Assembly (NCBI RefSeq): GCF_051014685.1
Contig: NC_135059.1
Coordinates: forward strand, 9,052,001-9,116,000
From: Ptiloglossa arizonensis
Taxonomy: Eukaryota; Arthropoda; Insecta; Hymenoptera; Colletidae
Reading direction: 5' to 3'
DNA: 64,000 nucleotides
The notes under the pieces: generated by a model
Told to the model about the DNA's origin: nothing
Databases searched by the model: none
Seen by the model: only the letters and a program-made list of their open reading frames with translations
Shown here: piece by piece, positions 36,230 to 46,759 of the stretch
Numbering within the stretch: the stretch's first letter is position 1
Layout of the letters: the number at the start of each line of letters is the position of its first letter
Position numbers and translations under genes: made by a program

Positions 36230-37056
36230 CGGTACGAGCTCTGGCGAGAAGGTGGCCCTTGTTTGGAGATTGTTGACCAATGTTTGAGTCGTTTTACCAT
36301 GTTGGAGAGTCTCCAGGTACTTTGGTAAGTTTCGTCTGTGTAGACTTTGTTGCGACCTCTGGTTCCCGCGCGAGAAGATGGCCCTTGTTCAAAGATGGTT
36401 GACGAATGTTTGAGGCGTTTTACCATGTTGGAGAGTCTCCAGGTACATTGGTAAGTTTCCTCTGCGTAGACTTTGTTGCGACCTCTGGTTCCCGCGCGAG
36501 AAGGTGGTCCTTGTTCAAAGATGGTTGACGAATGTTTGAGGCGTTTTAGCATGTTGGAGAGTCTCCAGGTACTTTGGTAAGTTTCCTCTGTGTAGACTTT
36601 GTTACGAACTCTGGTTCCCACACGAGAAACTTTCCCTTGTTCAAAGATGGTTGACGAATGTTTGAGGCGTTTGACCATGTTGGAGAGTCTCCAGGCAATT
36701 TGGTAAGTTTCTTCTGTGTAGACTTTGTTACGAGCTCTGGTTCCCACACAAGAAGCTTTCCCTTGTTCAGAGATCGTTGACAAATGTTCGAATTGCTTTA
36801 CCATATTGGAAAGTCTCGAGGTCCTTTGGCTACCTTCCTCTGTGTAGACTTTGTTACGAACTCTGGTTCCCACACGAGAAACTTTCTCTTGTTCAGAAAT
36901 CATTGACAAATGTTTGAATTGTGCTACCACATTGGAGAGTCTCGAGATTCTTTGGTCACCTTCCTTCACGTAGACTTTGTTATGAGCTTTGGTTCCCACA
37001 CGAGAAACTTTCCCTTGTTCAGAGATCGTTGACCAATGTTTGAGCCGTTTTACCAT
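35749..37056 (-). CDS. Doubtful 435-codon repeat-built open frame
   Basis: This is the longest open frame in the window. From its ATG at 37056 it reads about seven 42-residue units (consensus start NMVKRLKHSSTIFEQG, then a GTRVRNKVYTEE block). The frame then leaves the repeat near 36230 and continues through a Lys/Arg-rich segment encoded by the T-tract at 36078-36105 and CpG-rich DNA to a stop at 35749. The 126-bp period is exact with no indels, which keeps it open. Differences between units often change the amino acid, which argues against strong purifying selection. No signal peptide, membrane segment or known domain is seen. An upstream in-frame TAG lies near 37140. I think it is more likely a by-product of the array than a gene, but the frame is long enough to deserve a transcript check. 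Confidence 0.15.
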   Translation of the reverse strand: MVKRLKHWSTISEQGKVSRVGTKAHNKVYVKEGDQRISRLSNVVAQFKHLSMISEQEKVSRVGTRVRNKVYTEEGSQRTSRLSNMVKQFEHLSTISEQGKASCVGTRARNKVYTEETYQIAWRLSNMVKRLKHSSTIFEQGKVSRVGTRVRNKVYTEETYQSTWRLSNMLKRLKHSSTIFEQGPPSRAGTRGRNKVYAEETYQCTWRLSNMVKRLKHSSTIFEQGPSSRAGTRGRNKVYTDETYQSTWRLSNMVKRLKHWSTISKQGPPSRQSSYRSLRAVTFLKSVETLRDATVLERDVARAAPLEEDVLPKVSQKRKKKRKKRKEVYRDIATEEHGPAANRSADGRKKNVEIKEKSAPGARSRGKRCDRLSRRSAGSHNGDRRASEQSLMRSIPPPGRVRVYRGRVYTFVWHPPAPAPTGPGNRFIGHPVHGI

Positions 37057-37135
37057 GTTGGAGAGTCTCGAGATACTTTGGTCACTTTTCTCTTTGTAGA
37101 CTTTGTTACAACTTTTGGTTTCCGCGAAAGAAAGT
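36230..37135. repeat. 126-bp tandem array, seven copies, no indels
   Basis: GGAGAGTCTC (or GGAAAGTCTC) starts at 36304, 36430, 36556, 36682, 36808, 36934 and 37060, exactly 126 bp apart each time. Units share GTAGACTTTGTTACGA, CTCTGGTTCCC, CCTTGTTCA and GTTGACGAATGTTTGA. On the plus strand each unit also holds TTGGTAAGTTT, a donor-like word. Parts of the unit match the neighbouring 81-bp array. Confidence 0.97.
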
Positions 37136-37830
37136 GTTTTCTAAGCAGAGATCTTCGACGAAGGTTCCAATCTTGCTCTCGATAGAGTTCTGGGGACGAC
37201 CTCTAGCAACCTTTCTACGTGTAGACTTTGTTACGAGCTCTAGTTTCTGTGGGAGAAGGTGTCTTCTAAATGGAGATCATCGACGAAGGTTTAAGTCAGT
37301 TTGTTACGTGTCAGAGTATCTAGATGCTCTAGGAACAAGGTGTTCTCCAACCAGAGATCTTCCACGTAAGTTTTAGTTGCTTTATTACATGTCAGAGTAT
37401 CTAGATGCCCTAGGAACAAGGTGTTCTCCAACCAGAGATCTTCCACGTAAGTTTGAGTCACTTTGTTACGTGTCAAAGAGTCTAAATGCCCTAGACACAA
37501 GGTGTTCTCCGATCCTAGATCTTCCATGTAAATCTGAGTCGCTTTGTTACATGTCCAAGCATCTAGATGCCCTAGAAACAAAGTGTTCTCCAACCAGAGA
37601 TTGTCAGCGATCATTCAAGTCATTTCTCCACATGTCAGAGCACATCGATATCCTAGAAACAAAGTGTCCTCCAACCAGAGATTGTCAACGATCATTCGAG
37701 TCGCTCTGTTACCTATCAAAGCATCTAGATTCCCTAGGAACAAGGTGTTCTCCAACCAGAGATCGTTGATAATCGTTCGAATCCCTTCACCACGTGTAAA
37801 CGTCACCACGATCTCTAGGATTCCCGCTTA
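37136..37830. repeat. 81-bp tandem array, seven copies, related to the 126-bp array
   Basis: TAGATGC-type anchors lie at 37321, 37402, 37483, 37564, 37645 and 37726, exactly 81 bp apart, with a last decayed unit near 37807. Shared words are GGTGTTCTCCAACCAGAGAT, CTTTGTTACATGTC and CCACGTAAGTTT. 37136-37300 holds two decayed units intermediate between the 81- and 126-bp forms (GTAGACTTTGTTAC plus AGAGATCTTCGACGAAGG), indicating common origin. Confidence 0.95.
37291..37809 (-). CDS. Doubtful 27-residue-repeat frame with one internal stop
   Basis: On the minus strand the 81-bp array reads as repeated 27-residue units of the type YVEDLWLENTLFLGHLDTLT then CNKATQ. The same frame is open from 37809 to 37291 except for one stop codon at 37617-37615, directly before an ATG at 37614, and ends at a TAA. 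The consensus looks protein-like, with alternating acidic and hydrophobic residues and little low complexity. I know no family with it. It could be a degenerate repeat gene or simply a frame kept open by an indel-free 81-bp period. Confidence 0.15.
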
Positions 37831-38060
37831 AAAACACATTTCCCGATAAAAAATCATCCACCTTCCCATTTCCATCGACCCTATAGCATCCTCTTCAACA
37901 ACCTTCCTCAGACTAGACATTGCCACGATATTTCCCACGCAAATAAGATATCTCCCAACCTTTCTCCTCCACGAACCTTCGAATCCTTTCACCACGTGTA
38001 AACGTCATCACGTACTCTAGGATTCCCGCATAAAAAGACACGTTCCCCGTGCAAAAATCC
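37779..38060. repeat. ~201-bp two-copy repeat
   Basis: CGAATCCCTTCACCACGTGT at 37779 recurs as a near match at 37980. Both are followed by AAACGTCA, a CTCTAGGATTCCCGC block and an A-rich segment with a CATTTCCC- or CGTTCCCC-like word. Confidence 0.85.
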
Positions 38061-39949
38061 TCAGCGTTGAAATTCCCGTTTCGATCAACTCTGGGACACC
38101 CTCTCCGTTAACCTTGCACCGCGTAGACTTCGCGTCACGCTCCCCTGAGGTGTACCCTGGAAGAGAAATTATCCCGGTTTCTGAAAAGATCGTCGATGTT
38201 TGACGTTTCCGTTCTTGATCGAAACGCGATCGTACACGAGCGATCGGTTGGCTCTACGGTGGCGCGGTGGAGTACGACGCGACGGTTGGAAAAAGCGGAA
38301 ACCGCTTTCCAAGCAATTGTCGTGGACAAAAAAAGCCGACGTTTCGTCGGAACGACGACTGGAACTGGTAAGCGATAACCGTCGACGGATGGACACGCGG
38401 TTGGTCGACGAACGGAGGCGCGGCGTAGACAAACGAAACGAAGCCCGGCTGAGACCGGCTAGAAAACGAGAAGGGAGCCGATGGTTGGGAAACGATGAGG
38501 GGGGGAGGGTGAAAAAAAAAGAAGGTGGGGGAATGAGGTGGTGGGCGAAGGGGGTGGGGTGGGGTTGGACGGCGGAAAACGTCGAGGAGCAGGGAGTAGG
38601 AGGGCACGGTAATACGCGAGACGGAAACGGGCGGGAAAAAGGCAGTGCCTAGCGGAGAATAAAACCAGAGAAATTGTCATTGTGCTGAAGAGGTCCGGGC
38701 GTATAACAATGACAGCGGCTGACGCAGCATCCCGCAGCTACAGATCATCCCTGGATATTAAAAAGTCGGCCTACCGCGCGACTCTTCTCTCTTTCTCTCT
38801 CTCTCGCTCTATCTACCACTTTCTCTCTCCCTCTCACTCACTGTCTCTCTCTCTCGTTCTCTGTATACGGCTGTCTCGCTCGCGAGCTCGCAGTCGTTCT
38901 CCCTTATTTCCTCCGTCTGTTTCTTCTTCTTTTTTTCTACGTTTCTCTCGCCCCCTTTTCGAAGTAACGGAGAAAGAAGTGGGATGGCGGTGGTGGGTGG
39001 GTGGGGTGGTGCTCTATCCGGCAACGCGTAACCGATACCGAGACCAATGAACGCAAGAGAGAGACAGAGTAGGGGGACTTCGACGCGGTGGTACCCAGAG
39101 AGAACCACCGCGACCACCAGTTCCTCCTGCTTGTCCTTTCTCCACTCGCTATGCGAAAACAATGGCCGCGGTACTTGCGATTTCGTGTCATCGACTCTCC
39201 CTAGCCAACGGGGCGGCCGTAGAATTGTCCTTGCAACGCGAGGAGGGTACTTGGGGGTTATCGAGGACGCTGTCCTGTATCCCTGGTGCGGTTCCCCGGG
39301 ACCCCGGGGCTCGTTGGCCGGGGCGGGAAGGAAGGTTCGGGAAGAAAGGGGTCAGGTTGAGCGGTTCCGGATGACTTCGACGAGAACGGATACGTCGATG
39401 CGACTAGATGGGGGCAGGCGGGTGGCAGGGTACGGGGCGAAGGGGTCGGCGATTGCACCGGGAGGGTAGTATTGACATTCCTGTGGCACGGAATGACTAG
39501 AATGGAGCGCCGGCTTCACGGACGATCTTGCTGCCCGAACCGGAATAACGCCTGCCTTTGTATCGCGGACGCGCACGCCGGGGTAATCGGACTCGTAGGC
39601 ACGAATCAACCAAGATTTACCCTAGGAGCTAAGTATTATTGACTAACGGAGCCGCGACGAGTCGTTTACGAAGCGTTGGTCCGATACTCCGTGACCCAGG
39701 AACCGTCGGGCACGGGTTATTAGCGCTTAGGTGAGCGCGAACGAACGACCGTTCGCCATTTCTTTCGAGAAACTCGGCCATTGTTGACGCTCGACTCGAC
39801 GAAACGGTCGATCGTGCGAAGTGTTTTAAATTTCTTCGGTCGCCTCGACCCTTTTTGCCCTGCGATTTCAATCTCAACGAGGTGTGTCGTAATTAACAGC
39901 AAGGTCGGAGGAATGTTGCGCCGACGGGTATAATTCAATGATATGACGC
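38061..39949. other. CpG-rich unique DNA with GA/CT tracts
   Basis: A purine-rich G-run region spans 38495-38570 and a CT-rich tract 38785-38870. A TGTCATTGT/ACAATGACA inverted repeat flanks 22 bases at 38675-38714. No gene recognised. Confidence 0.45.
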
Positions 39950-40145
39950 GGTCTCTGCGGGTCAGAAAAGACCCACGCGTGGCACGGTTAAAGTTGACAC
40001 TCGGACGACGGATTACTCCGAATGGAAATTTGATTATTTTATCGTACTTTTCTTCGTTTCTGGGGAAAGTCGTACCATCCGTACAATTGGGCAGTATAAA
40101 GGTCCCTCTGGGTCCGAGAAGACCCACGCGTGGCACGATGAAGGT
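39950..40145. repeat. GGGTC-N6-GACCC hairpin repeat, two units
   Basis: Hairpins GGGTCAGAAAAGACCC (39959-39974) and GGGTCCGAGAAGACCC (40110-40125), each followed by ACGCGTGGCACG. The spacer holds CGTACTTTTCTTCGTTTCTG, matching the spacer of the 10827-12052 array. Spacing between hairpins is 151 bp. Confidence 0.9.
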
Positions 40146-40150
40146 TGGTT

Positions 40151-40535
40151 AACCTTCAAATAAATAACAATCTCATTTCGATGGAATAATCAGCGACGAT
40201 AACTAGTCGAAAACATCGAACAATCGTTACCTATTCGCTAAAAATTACACTTGGAATTGTGAAACGGAATTGTAACATAACCTCTAAATAAATAACGCTC
40301 TCATTTCGATGAAACAATCATCGACGACAACTAGTCGAAAACATCGAACAATCGTTACCTGTTCGTTAAAAATTACACTTGGAATTGTGAAACGGAATTG
40401 TAACATAACCTCTAAATAAATAACCCTCTCATTTCGATGAAACAATTATCGGCGACAACTAGTCGAAAACATCGAACAATCGTTACCTGTTCGCTAAAAA
40501 TTACACTTGGAATAGTAAAACGGAATTGTCATATT
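40151..40535. repeat. 128-bp tandem array, three copies
   Basis: AACCTCTAAATAAATAAC or AACCTTCAAATAAATAAC starts at 40151, 40279 and 40407. Units share AACTAGTCGAAAACATCGAA and AAAATTACACTTGGAAT. Copies 2 and 3 are nearly identical. Confidence 0.95.
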
Positions 40536-41870
40536 TCACGTCGAATGAACGGTAAAGCGTATCTCGGTGAATCGTTCGATGGAATAATCGGCGAGGATAA
40601 CTCCCTATACGGTGTTCTCGTCGGTGGTCGATTATTCGAATTAAAATGTTCCCCATACCCGTGCGAGTCTAACGGCCCTTACGCGCACAGTGGACTTTCG
40701 GACGATTAACGCACGACGATACCAGCCGCGTCACAAGGATTAAAGCGTTCCTTTTCGAATTCGCGCGCAGGTGGCTGCAAATGACGCGAAAAGCGGTGGG
40801 GTAACGACAGAGATTTTGAATTCTGTCAGCGTCGAACTGTCGATAGCGTATCGTTGCCTACACGGCGCGAATCGCGGTGCCTCGTTTGGTAACCGAGAAC
40901 CGCCTGTTCGGTAGAAATGAAATATTTCCATTAGATCCGCAACGATAATCCGGTGAGCGCGTGTGCGCCGCCCGGCAATCGCCTCTGATGTAGAAATTCA
41001 TCAGAACGCTCCTCTCGTGAAGTATTCAGGAACGCATTGAATTAATACCGGTCAACCAGGCATCGTCGTGATGGCTATTAATGGCCGTGCCGCGAAACCC
41101 TGCTCGGGGTTTTCGTCTACGCGTCGATTCCACGGTTAAAAAATCGAAAGACTTTCCAACCTCGGGTCCGGTTACCGATCGCTTTGCGGAGAAAAATTAC
41201 TCGCGTTGATCGAAAATGGTTCCTTGGGTCGACTACGAACGGATAAGTTCCGAAGTCTCGGATGTACGAAGTTTGAAAATGTTGATAGATTGCTGAATAA
41301 GTTTGTGTCGTTCGATGTGAAATCGGAGCTATCAGGTTCGTAGTTTTATCGAGCTAAAGATGGTAATATTGTTTGATGAACGTGTGCGAAGTTTCGTGTA
41401 GATTTGTTCAAACGTTGAAGTGTCACAGTATTTTTTTTACGATGGAAGAAACGATTAAACTTATTGGACGATCTAGTATTGTATCAAGTAATCGAAAATG
41501 TATTGTATAATGATGTTTTAGCGATGAAGGGATAGGTTTTCGCTGAGCGAAAAATACCGAGCAAGTTTGACGTAGTTTGATGATGTTTGAAGGGAAAATT
41601 TTAGAAATTTGGTAAAAATCGACAATTGGGAAATTTAAAAAGGAACGTATGAAGAAACGGAGGGTGAATAAATTAATGACAAATGTATTTTAACGTTTGT
41701 TGAACATCGTACTGATAATTGGTTTCTTTAAAGTTATTAGGAAAAGTTGAAGATTCGGGTGTCTTTTATAAATAGTGTTTACAAATGAAAAGAGTTGTTT
41801 GATCATCATTTAAAAAATTCCTCTTTTTTCTCATCGATTGGTTTTTTTTTGTAAGATACATAAGAGCTTT
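40536..41870. other. Unique DNA, no gene seen
   Basis: CpG-rich to about 41230, AT-rich after. No recognised element. Confidence 0.5.
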
Positions 41871-43125
41871 CTGTGTTTGCATACTTCTGACAAATGTGTT
41901 GCGTACGCGCAGAATGCTCCACTGTTTGTGGCACATCTGAGCGCTCAACGCTTTACTTTGCGTAAATACATCCACAGCGCTCGCAGCGCCCAATACGTAA
42001 ACCGTGTATACGCGTCTACAGCACATATGCGTACCAATTATTAACATACACGTTTACAGTATCGAGAGGTTAATAGATATCACTGTGATGGATATATGTA
42101 TCCTTTCCGTGCTGCACACTTTTGACGAGTATGTTGCATTCGTGCTGAATACTTTGCTGTTCGTAGTACTATATGCTTCAGTGCTAAGAACTTTGCTTTG
42201 CTTTAATTTCTTTCACTTTGCTTTATTTTCTTTTTACTTTACTTTACTATGCTTAATTTTTTTTAACTTTACTTTAGTTTACTTTACTTTACTTTATTCT
42301 TTTTAATTTTACTTTACTTTATTTTTGTTTTACTTTAATTTGCCCTAACTTTTTTTTACTTTAGTTTACTTTGCTCTAACTTTAGTTTACTTTGCTCTAA
42401 CTTTATTTTACTTTGCTCTAACTTTATTTTACTTTGCTCTAACTTTATTTTACTTTGCTCTAACTTTATTTTACTTTGCTCTAACTTTATTTTACTTTGC
42501 TCTAACTTTATTTTACTTTGCTCTAACTTTATTTTACTTTGCTCTAATTTTATTTTACTTTGCTCTAACTTTATTTTACTTTGCTCTAACTTTATTTTAC
42601 TTTGCTCTAACTTTACTTTACATTACTTTACATTACTTTACATTATTTCACATTACTTTACATTACTTTACATTACTTTACATTACTTTACATTACTTTA
42701 TATTACTTCACATTACTTTACATTACTTTACACTACTTCACATTACTTCACATTACTTTGCATTATTTTACTTTATTTAAATACGTCCACAGTGTTAGTA
42801 GAGCCCAATTTTGGTAACGTGTATACACGTTCGTAGCGTACATGCGTATCAATTATTAATGTAGACGCTCGTAGCATTGGAAAAGATTAATAAGCATCGC
42901 CGTGATGGCTATTAAACGGTTCGGTGCTGCGTACTTTCGACAAGTGTGTCTCGTACACGCAGAATACTGTTTGTGGCACGCCACAACGCTGAACACTTTA
43001 CTTTGTGTAAACGCGTCCACAGCGCCCAATTCGGTAAACGTGTATACGCGCCCATAACGCACATGCGTACCAATTATTAGTATAGACGCTCCTAGCATCG
43101 AAAGGGTCAATGGCCGCGCCATGGA
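41871..43125. repeat. Three ~205-230-bp units, the middle one split by a minisatellite
   Basis: Unit 1 is about 41871-42101, unit 2 is 42102-42206 plus 42780-42920, unit 3 is 42921-43125. Shared words in order: GCTGCACACTT-like start, TGTTTGTGGCAC, CTTTACTTTGCGTAAATAC, ATCCACAGCGC, GTGTATACGCG and ATGCGTACCAATTATTA. Unit 2 is interrupted exactly at the CTTTACTTTG position by the array 42207-42779. Confidence 0.9.
42207..42779. repeat. ACTTT-rich minisatellite nested in the middle unit
   Basis: Starts with irregular CTTTACTTT words, becomes a regular 21-bp array of CTCTAACTTTATTTTACTTT plus G (about 42360-42610), then a 10-bp array of ACATTACTTT (about 42613-42765). The host unit continues straight after it with AAATACGTCCACAG. 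Confidence 0.96.
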
Positions 43126-43353
43126 GACCGTATTCAGCAATTAGTCTATACATCGATACCACCTTCCCCAAAAAGTCCAATAACTTTTGAAAAATTATTT
43201 ATGCGTTCTCACAAGTGGAACACAAAAGTTGACTCTGAACCCCACCGAGTGGTTCGAATTTCAACGAGCTTCGATTATGTTCTTCCGACCCACGGAGACA
43301 AGTGTTTTTGAAACGTACCAAATATAATTATAAAATTGCAACGATTTATTTTA
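43126..43353. other. Short unique stretch
   Basis: Nothing recognised. Confidence 0.5.
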
Positions 43354-44364
43354 GGGTGCGTTCCAACTGAACATTGCACAGAGACACATTCGACTGATCG
43401 ATGAAAAAAAATAAAGGATAAAAAAAGATGTTGATTGGACAATATTCAATTAAATAAAATTCGATTGGATAATATTTAATTGGACATAATTCATTTGGAC
43501 AAAATTCGATTAGACAAAATTCAATTGGACAAAATTCAATTAGACAAAATTCAATCGAACAAAATTCAATTAAACAAAATTCAATTGAACAAAACTCGAT
43601 TAGACACTCTCCAATCGAACAAAATTCAATCGAACAAAATTCAATTAAACAAAATTCAATCGAACAAAACTCGACACCCCCTTTTATCCTCTGTTTCATT
43701 TCGACCAAATTCAATTGGACAATATTTAACTGAACATAATTCAATTGGACAAAATCCAATCGAACAAAACTCGATTAGACAAAATCCAATCGAACAAAAT
43801 TCAATTAAACAAAATTCAATCGGACAAAACTCAACATCCCCTTTTATCCTCTGTTTCATTTCGACCAAATTCAATTGGACAATATTTAACTGGACATAAT
43901 TCAATTGGAGAAAATCCAATCGAACAAAACTCGATTAGACACTCTCCAATCGAACAAAATCCAATCAAACAAAATTCAATTAAACAAAATTCAATCGGAC
44001 AAAACTCGACATCCTCCTTTTATCCTCTGTTTCATTTCGATCAAATTCAATTGGACAATATTTAACTGAACCTAATTCAATCGGACGAAACTTAATTGGA
44101 CAAAATCCAATTGAACAAAACTCGATTAGACAAAATCCAATCGAACAAAATTCAATTAAACAAAATTCAATCGAACAAAACTCGTCATCCCCTTTTACCC
44201 TCTGTTTCATTTCGACCAAATTCAATTGGACAATATTTAACTCAACATAATTCAATTAGACAAAATTCAATCGAACAAAACTCGACATCCTCCTTTTATC
44301 CTCAGTTTCGTTTGATCGGTGGGTCAAGTTTATCGCTGTACGACGTTCAATTAGAACGTAATCC
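43354..44364. mobile_element. TIR-bounded element filled by a 15-bp-based satellite
   Basis: Left terminus 43354-43420 and right terminus 44297-44364 are inverted repeats of about 65 bp, near 70% identical, with differences mostly transitions. Left begins GGGTGCGTTCCAACTGAACA; the reverse complement of the right begins GGATTACGTTCTAATTGAAC. Between them everything is satellite. No transposase frame is present, so it would be non-autonomous. I see no convincing target-site duplication, so exact ends and superfamily (PIF/Harbinger-like TIRs come to mind) are unassigned. Confidence 0.7.
43430..44296. repeat. 15-bp satellite with a ~175-bp higher-order unit
   Basis: Basic unit AAAATTCAATCGAAC and variants. 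Every 160-176 bp it is broken by a CCTTTTATCCTCTGTTTCAT spacer (near 43681, 43841, 44017, 44192 and, as the terminus itself, 44293). That spacer matches the inner edge of the right terminal inverted repeat, so terminal sequence has been amplified into the array. The spacing changes by multiples of about 15 bp. Confidence 0.93.
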
Positions 44365-44682
44365 TGGTTGTATCAACAAACGATCGCGTCGCTGTGTAAC
44401 ACTACGGAACGCAGCTGCAGATTCGACACTGACCAACAATTTCTCGTCCATGATACGTACATTTTTTCCTTATGTTTCCCATTCGAGGAGCAACGAAGTC
44501 AGCCTGACGATCGTACGTCGAAAAGTCGCTCGTTCTCATCGATACTTATCGCGATGTTTCGCGGATTCAAGGTAAATCGAAAACGCGTACCAACGAGCAC
44601 GAGGCAACGCAACGGAGCATCGAGTACCGTCGAAAATTCGAAGCGAGAGTCCTAGCGCGACCACTCGACTCGGGGAGGGTAA

Positions 44683-44701
44683 CACATTGCGTCGCAATGT
44701 G
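44683..44701. promoter_or_regulatory. Palindrome of TTGCG half-sites
   Basis: CACATTGCGTCGCAATGTG has 9-bp arms around a central T. TTGCG/CGCAA are C/EBP- and PAR-bZIP-type half-sites. A role is inference. Confidence 0.3.
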
Positions 44702-45589
44702 CATCCGTTGTTCCTGGCTGCTCGTGGTGTGCGTATACAGGATCATGCAAATGTGACGCGTATGCGATACTCGTGTGGCCCGTGACGTCTAGTGTCCTGC
44801 CGATGACGTTTACTGCAACCACGCCCTGTTCGTGCTCGTTCGACGTCCATCCTGGACAGGCATCGACCTCCTTAATTACCAAGGATTCGACCGACCAATT
44901 GGATCTTTCGATGCCAGGAATACCAACGCGCGCTCGAACCTCTCGAATCTTTTCCCGCGCTTTGTAACGGTTCCGCGTTTCGAAATTTTTCCTCGATCTC
45001 GTGGTCGAATTTCGATTTTTTTCTTTATCGTTAAATATCGTTCACCGTGTGTTTCATAATTATACGTTAATGGTGAGGGCGTACAATTTTAACGTTAATA
45101 TTTCTTTTGAATCGTGCGTCGATTTCCTCGATGTAGGTTGGTATTTTTTTTCAATCGATCGTCGATTTTCTCGAGCGATATTTTACCAATTTTTTTTCTT
45201 TATCGGTAATTATATGTTTTATAATTCTTTATTAATCGTAGGTCATTCATTTTTAGCGTTAATATTACTTTAGCAACTTCCGTGTGCTTCTACAAAAAAT
45301 TACTTTTCTCATTGATAATAATTACCCAACGTATATTCTACAATTAAACATCTCGCGGATGTACATACATCGGTTTCATCGTCGGCTAAAATTTCATTCA
45401 AATTTTTCATCGATTCCGTCACGCCGAGTTCCGCGGAATCCTCCGTGAAACTTGTTCCATTATCCATAATTATCGTCCGGCTGGTGTGTTTCGTAATTAC
45501 GAATCGATCGCGCGGCGTAGAGTTTTCCCGCGCGCGTCGATACGTGCTTCTTTCGATCGGAAAACGAGGCCACCGTAGGCGGGCCGAAT

Positions 45590-46160
45590 TCCATAATGAC
45601 GTACAAGCTGGGAATTTCGAGCACGATTTAGCAATAGCTGGTAAGCCGCGGCAACCGACGCTCCCTGGCCCCCCGGAAATGTGTTACAGTTATGCGCGCC
45701 GAGCCAACAAATTTTTCATCGGAACAACGCCGCGAACTACGTACGTACGTTGATCGAAGCGCCCTACCCCACGGGACCGCGTTCAGCGAACAACCGTTGA
45801 AAACCACCGCGAGCGCGTGCCTTTTTACGTAACCAATCGCTCTCCACGCTACCCCCTCTCCTCTCCCCTCACCCCCACTATCGCGAACGTTCCGCGGCGC
45901 CTTCACCGCGAGCACGCTGCAATAAAAACGCGGCAAATTGTTTCACTCACTAGCCTCTCGCTCGTCCCCCCACCCCACCACCCTTCCTGCCACTCATCCG
46001 TCCGTCGTCGGTTCTCGTTCCGCGTTGTCGTGCGCGCGACTCACCGTTTTAAACCGGTGAATCCGGACCCACCGACCGACATCGAGAAGTCGAACATGAC
46101 AATGATATTCGATAGGAGTTTCGAGCACGACATCGAAATATCTGGTAGGCCACAGTGGCC
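45590..46160. repeat. Diverged ~60-bp duplication 500 bp apart
   Basis: 45592-45655 and 46094-46160 share TTTCGAGCACGA, an AATA(G/T)CTGGTA block and trailing GCC, about 65-70% identical. Both read similarly in one plus-strand frame (NFEHDLAIAGKPRQP against SFEHDIEISGRPQWP), which is curious but short. Confidence 0.6.
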
Positions 46161-46759
46161 AGAGTATGTACCTACTCGGGTACGGAAATGTCCAGCGAGA
46201 TAGCCACTCGTAACGAACAATGGCCGATTCTGGTTTCGCCAAAGTCGAGCGTCCCTCCCGTGTATATAGCCTCTCCTCTCTCTTTTCCCCCCGGTCCCCG
46301 ACCGCCTGCCCCCTCCCCACCCCACCCGTCGTCCAACGTCGGTAGCTACCGAACCGCCATAATACACGCCGGTATCGCTACTTCTGCCAAGTGAGCGACT
46401 TCCGACTTCCTTTTCGTCCTGCACGACAATGGGACACAAATTTAAGAGTGTCTGCGAGAAACCGTCGCGTACGCCCGCCCGTCTTCGGGAACCACTTCTA
46501 CCTCGTGAACGCCGACCGGGGGATGCGTTTTCGTGAATAGACACATCCCTTTCGACTGACGTACCTCCTTCGACGATGCTCGCCGCTGCGCTCGCTACGC
46601 GGGGAGAAATAATTCGGGGCTTGGAATTTCACCCGATGAATTCTTCGTTCGTATTTCCGTCCGTGACGGAAAACTCCGTGAGACGAGAGATAAATTGCCC
46701 GGTGAACCTTCCCGGGACGTTGCAGTATCCACCCGGCTTGGAAATTTACGTTTTTAGTT

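Larger units (their letters stand above)
44365..46759. other. CpG-rich unique DNA, no gene recognised
   Basis: Contains a 19-bp palindrome at 44683-44701 and a diverged 60-bp duplication (45590-45655 and 46094-46160). 45000-45260 is T-rich. Open frames around 45.4-46.2 kb have no recognised domain. Confidence 0.45.

Noticed and set aside
7575..43125. MARPLT-like residue match between minus-strand frames near 7.6 kb and 43.1 kb
   Set aside because: Limited to about six residues with no supporting DNA similarity.
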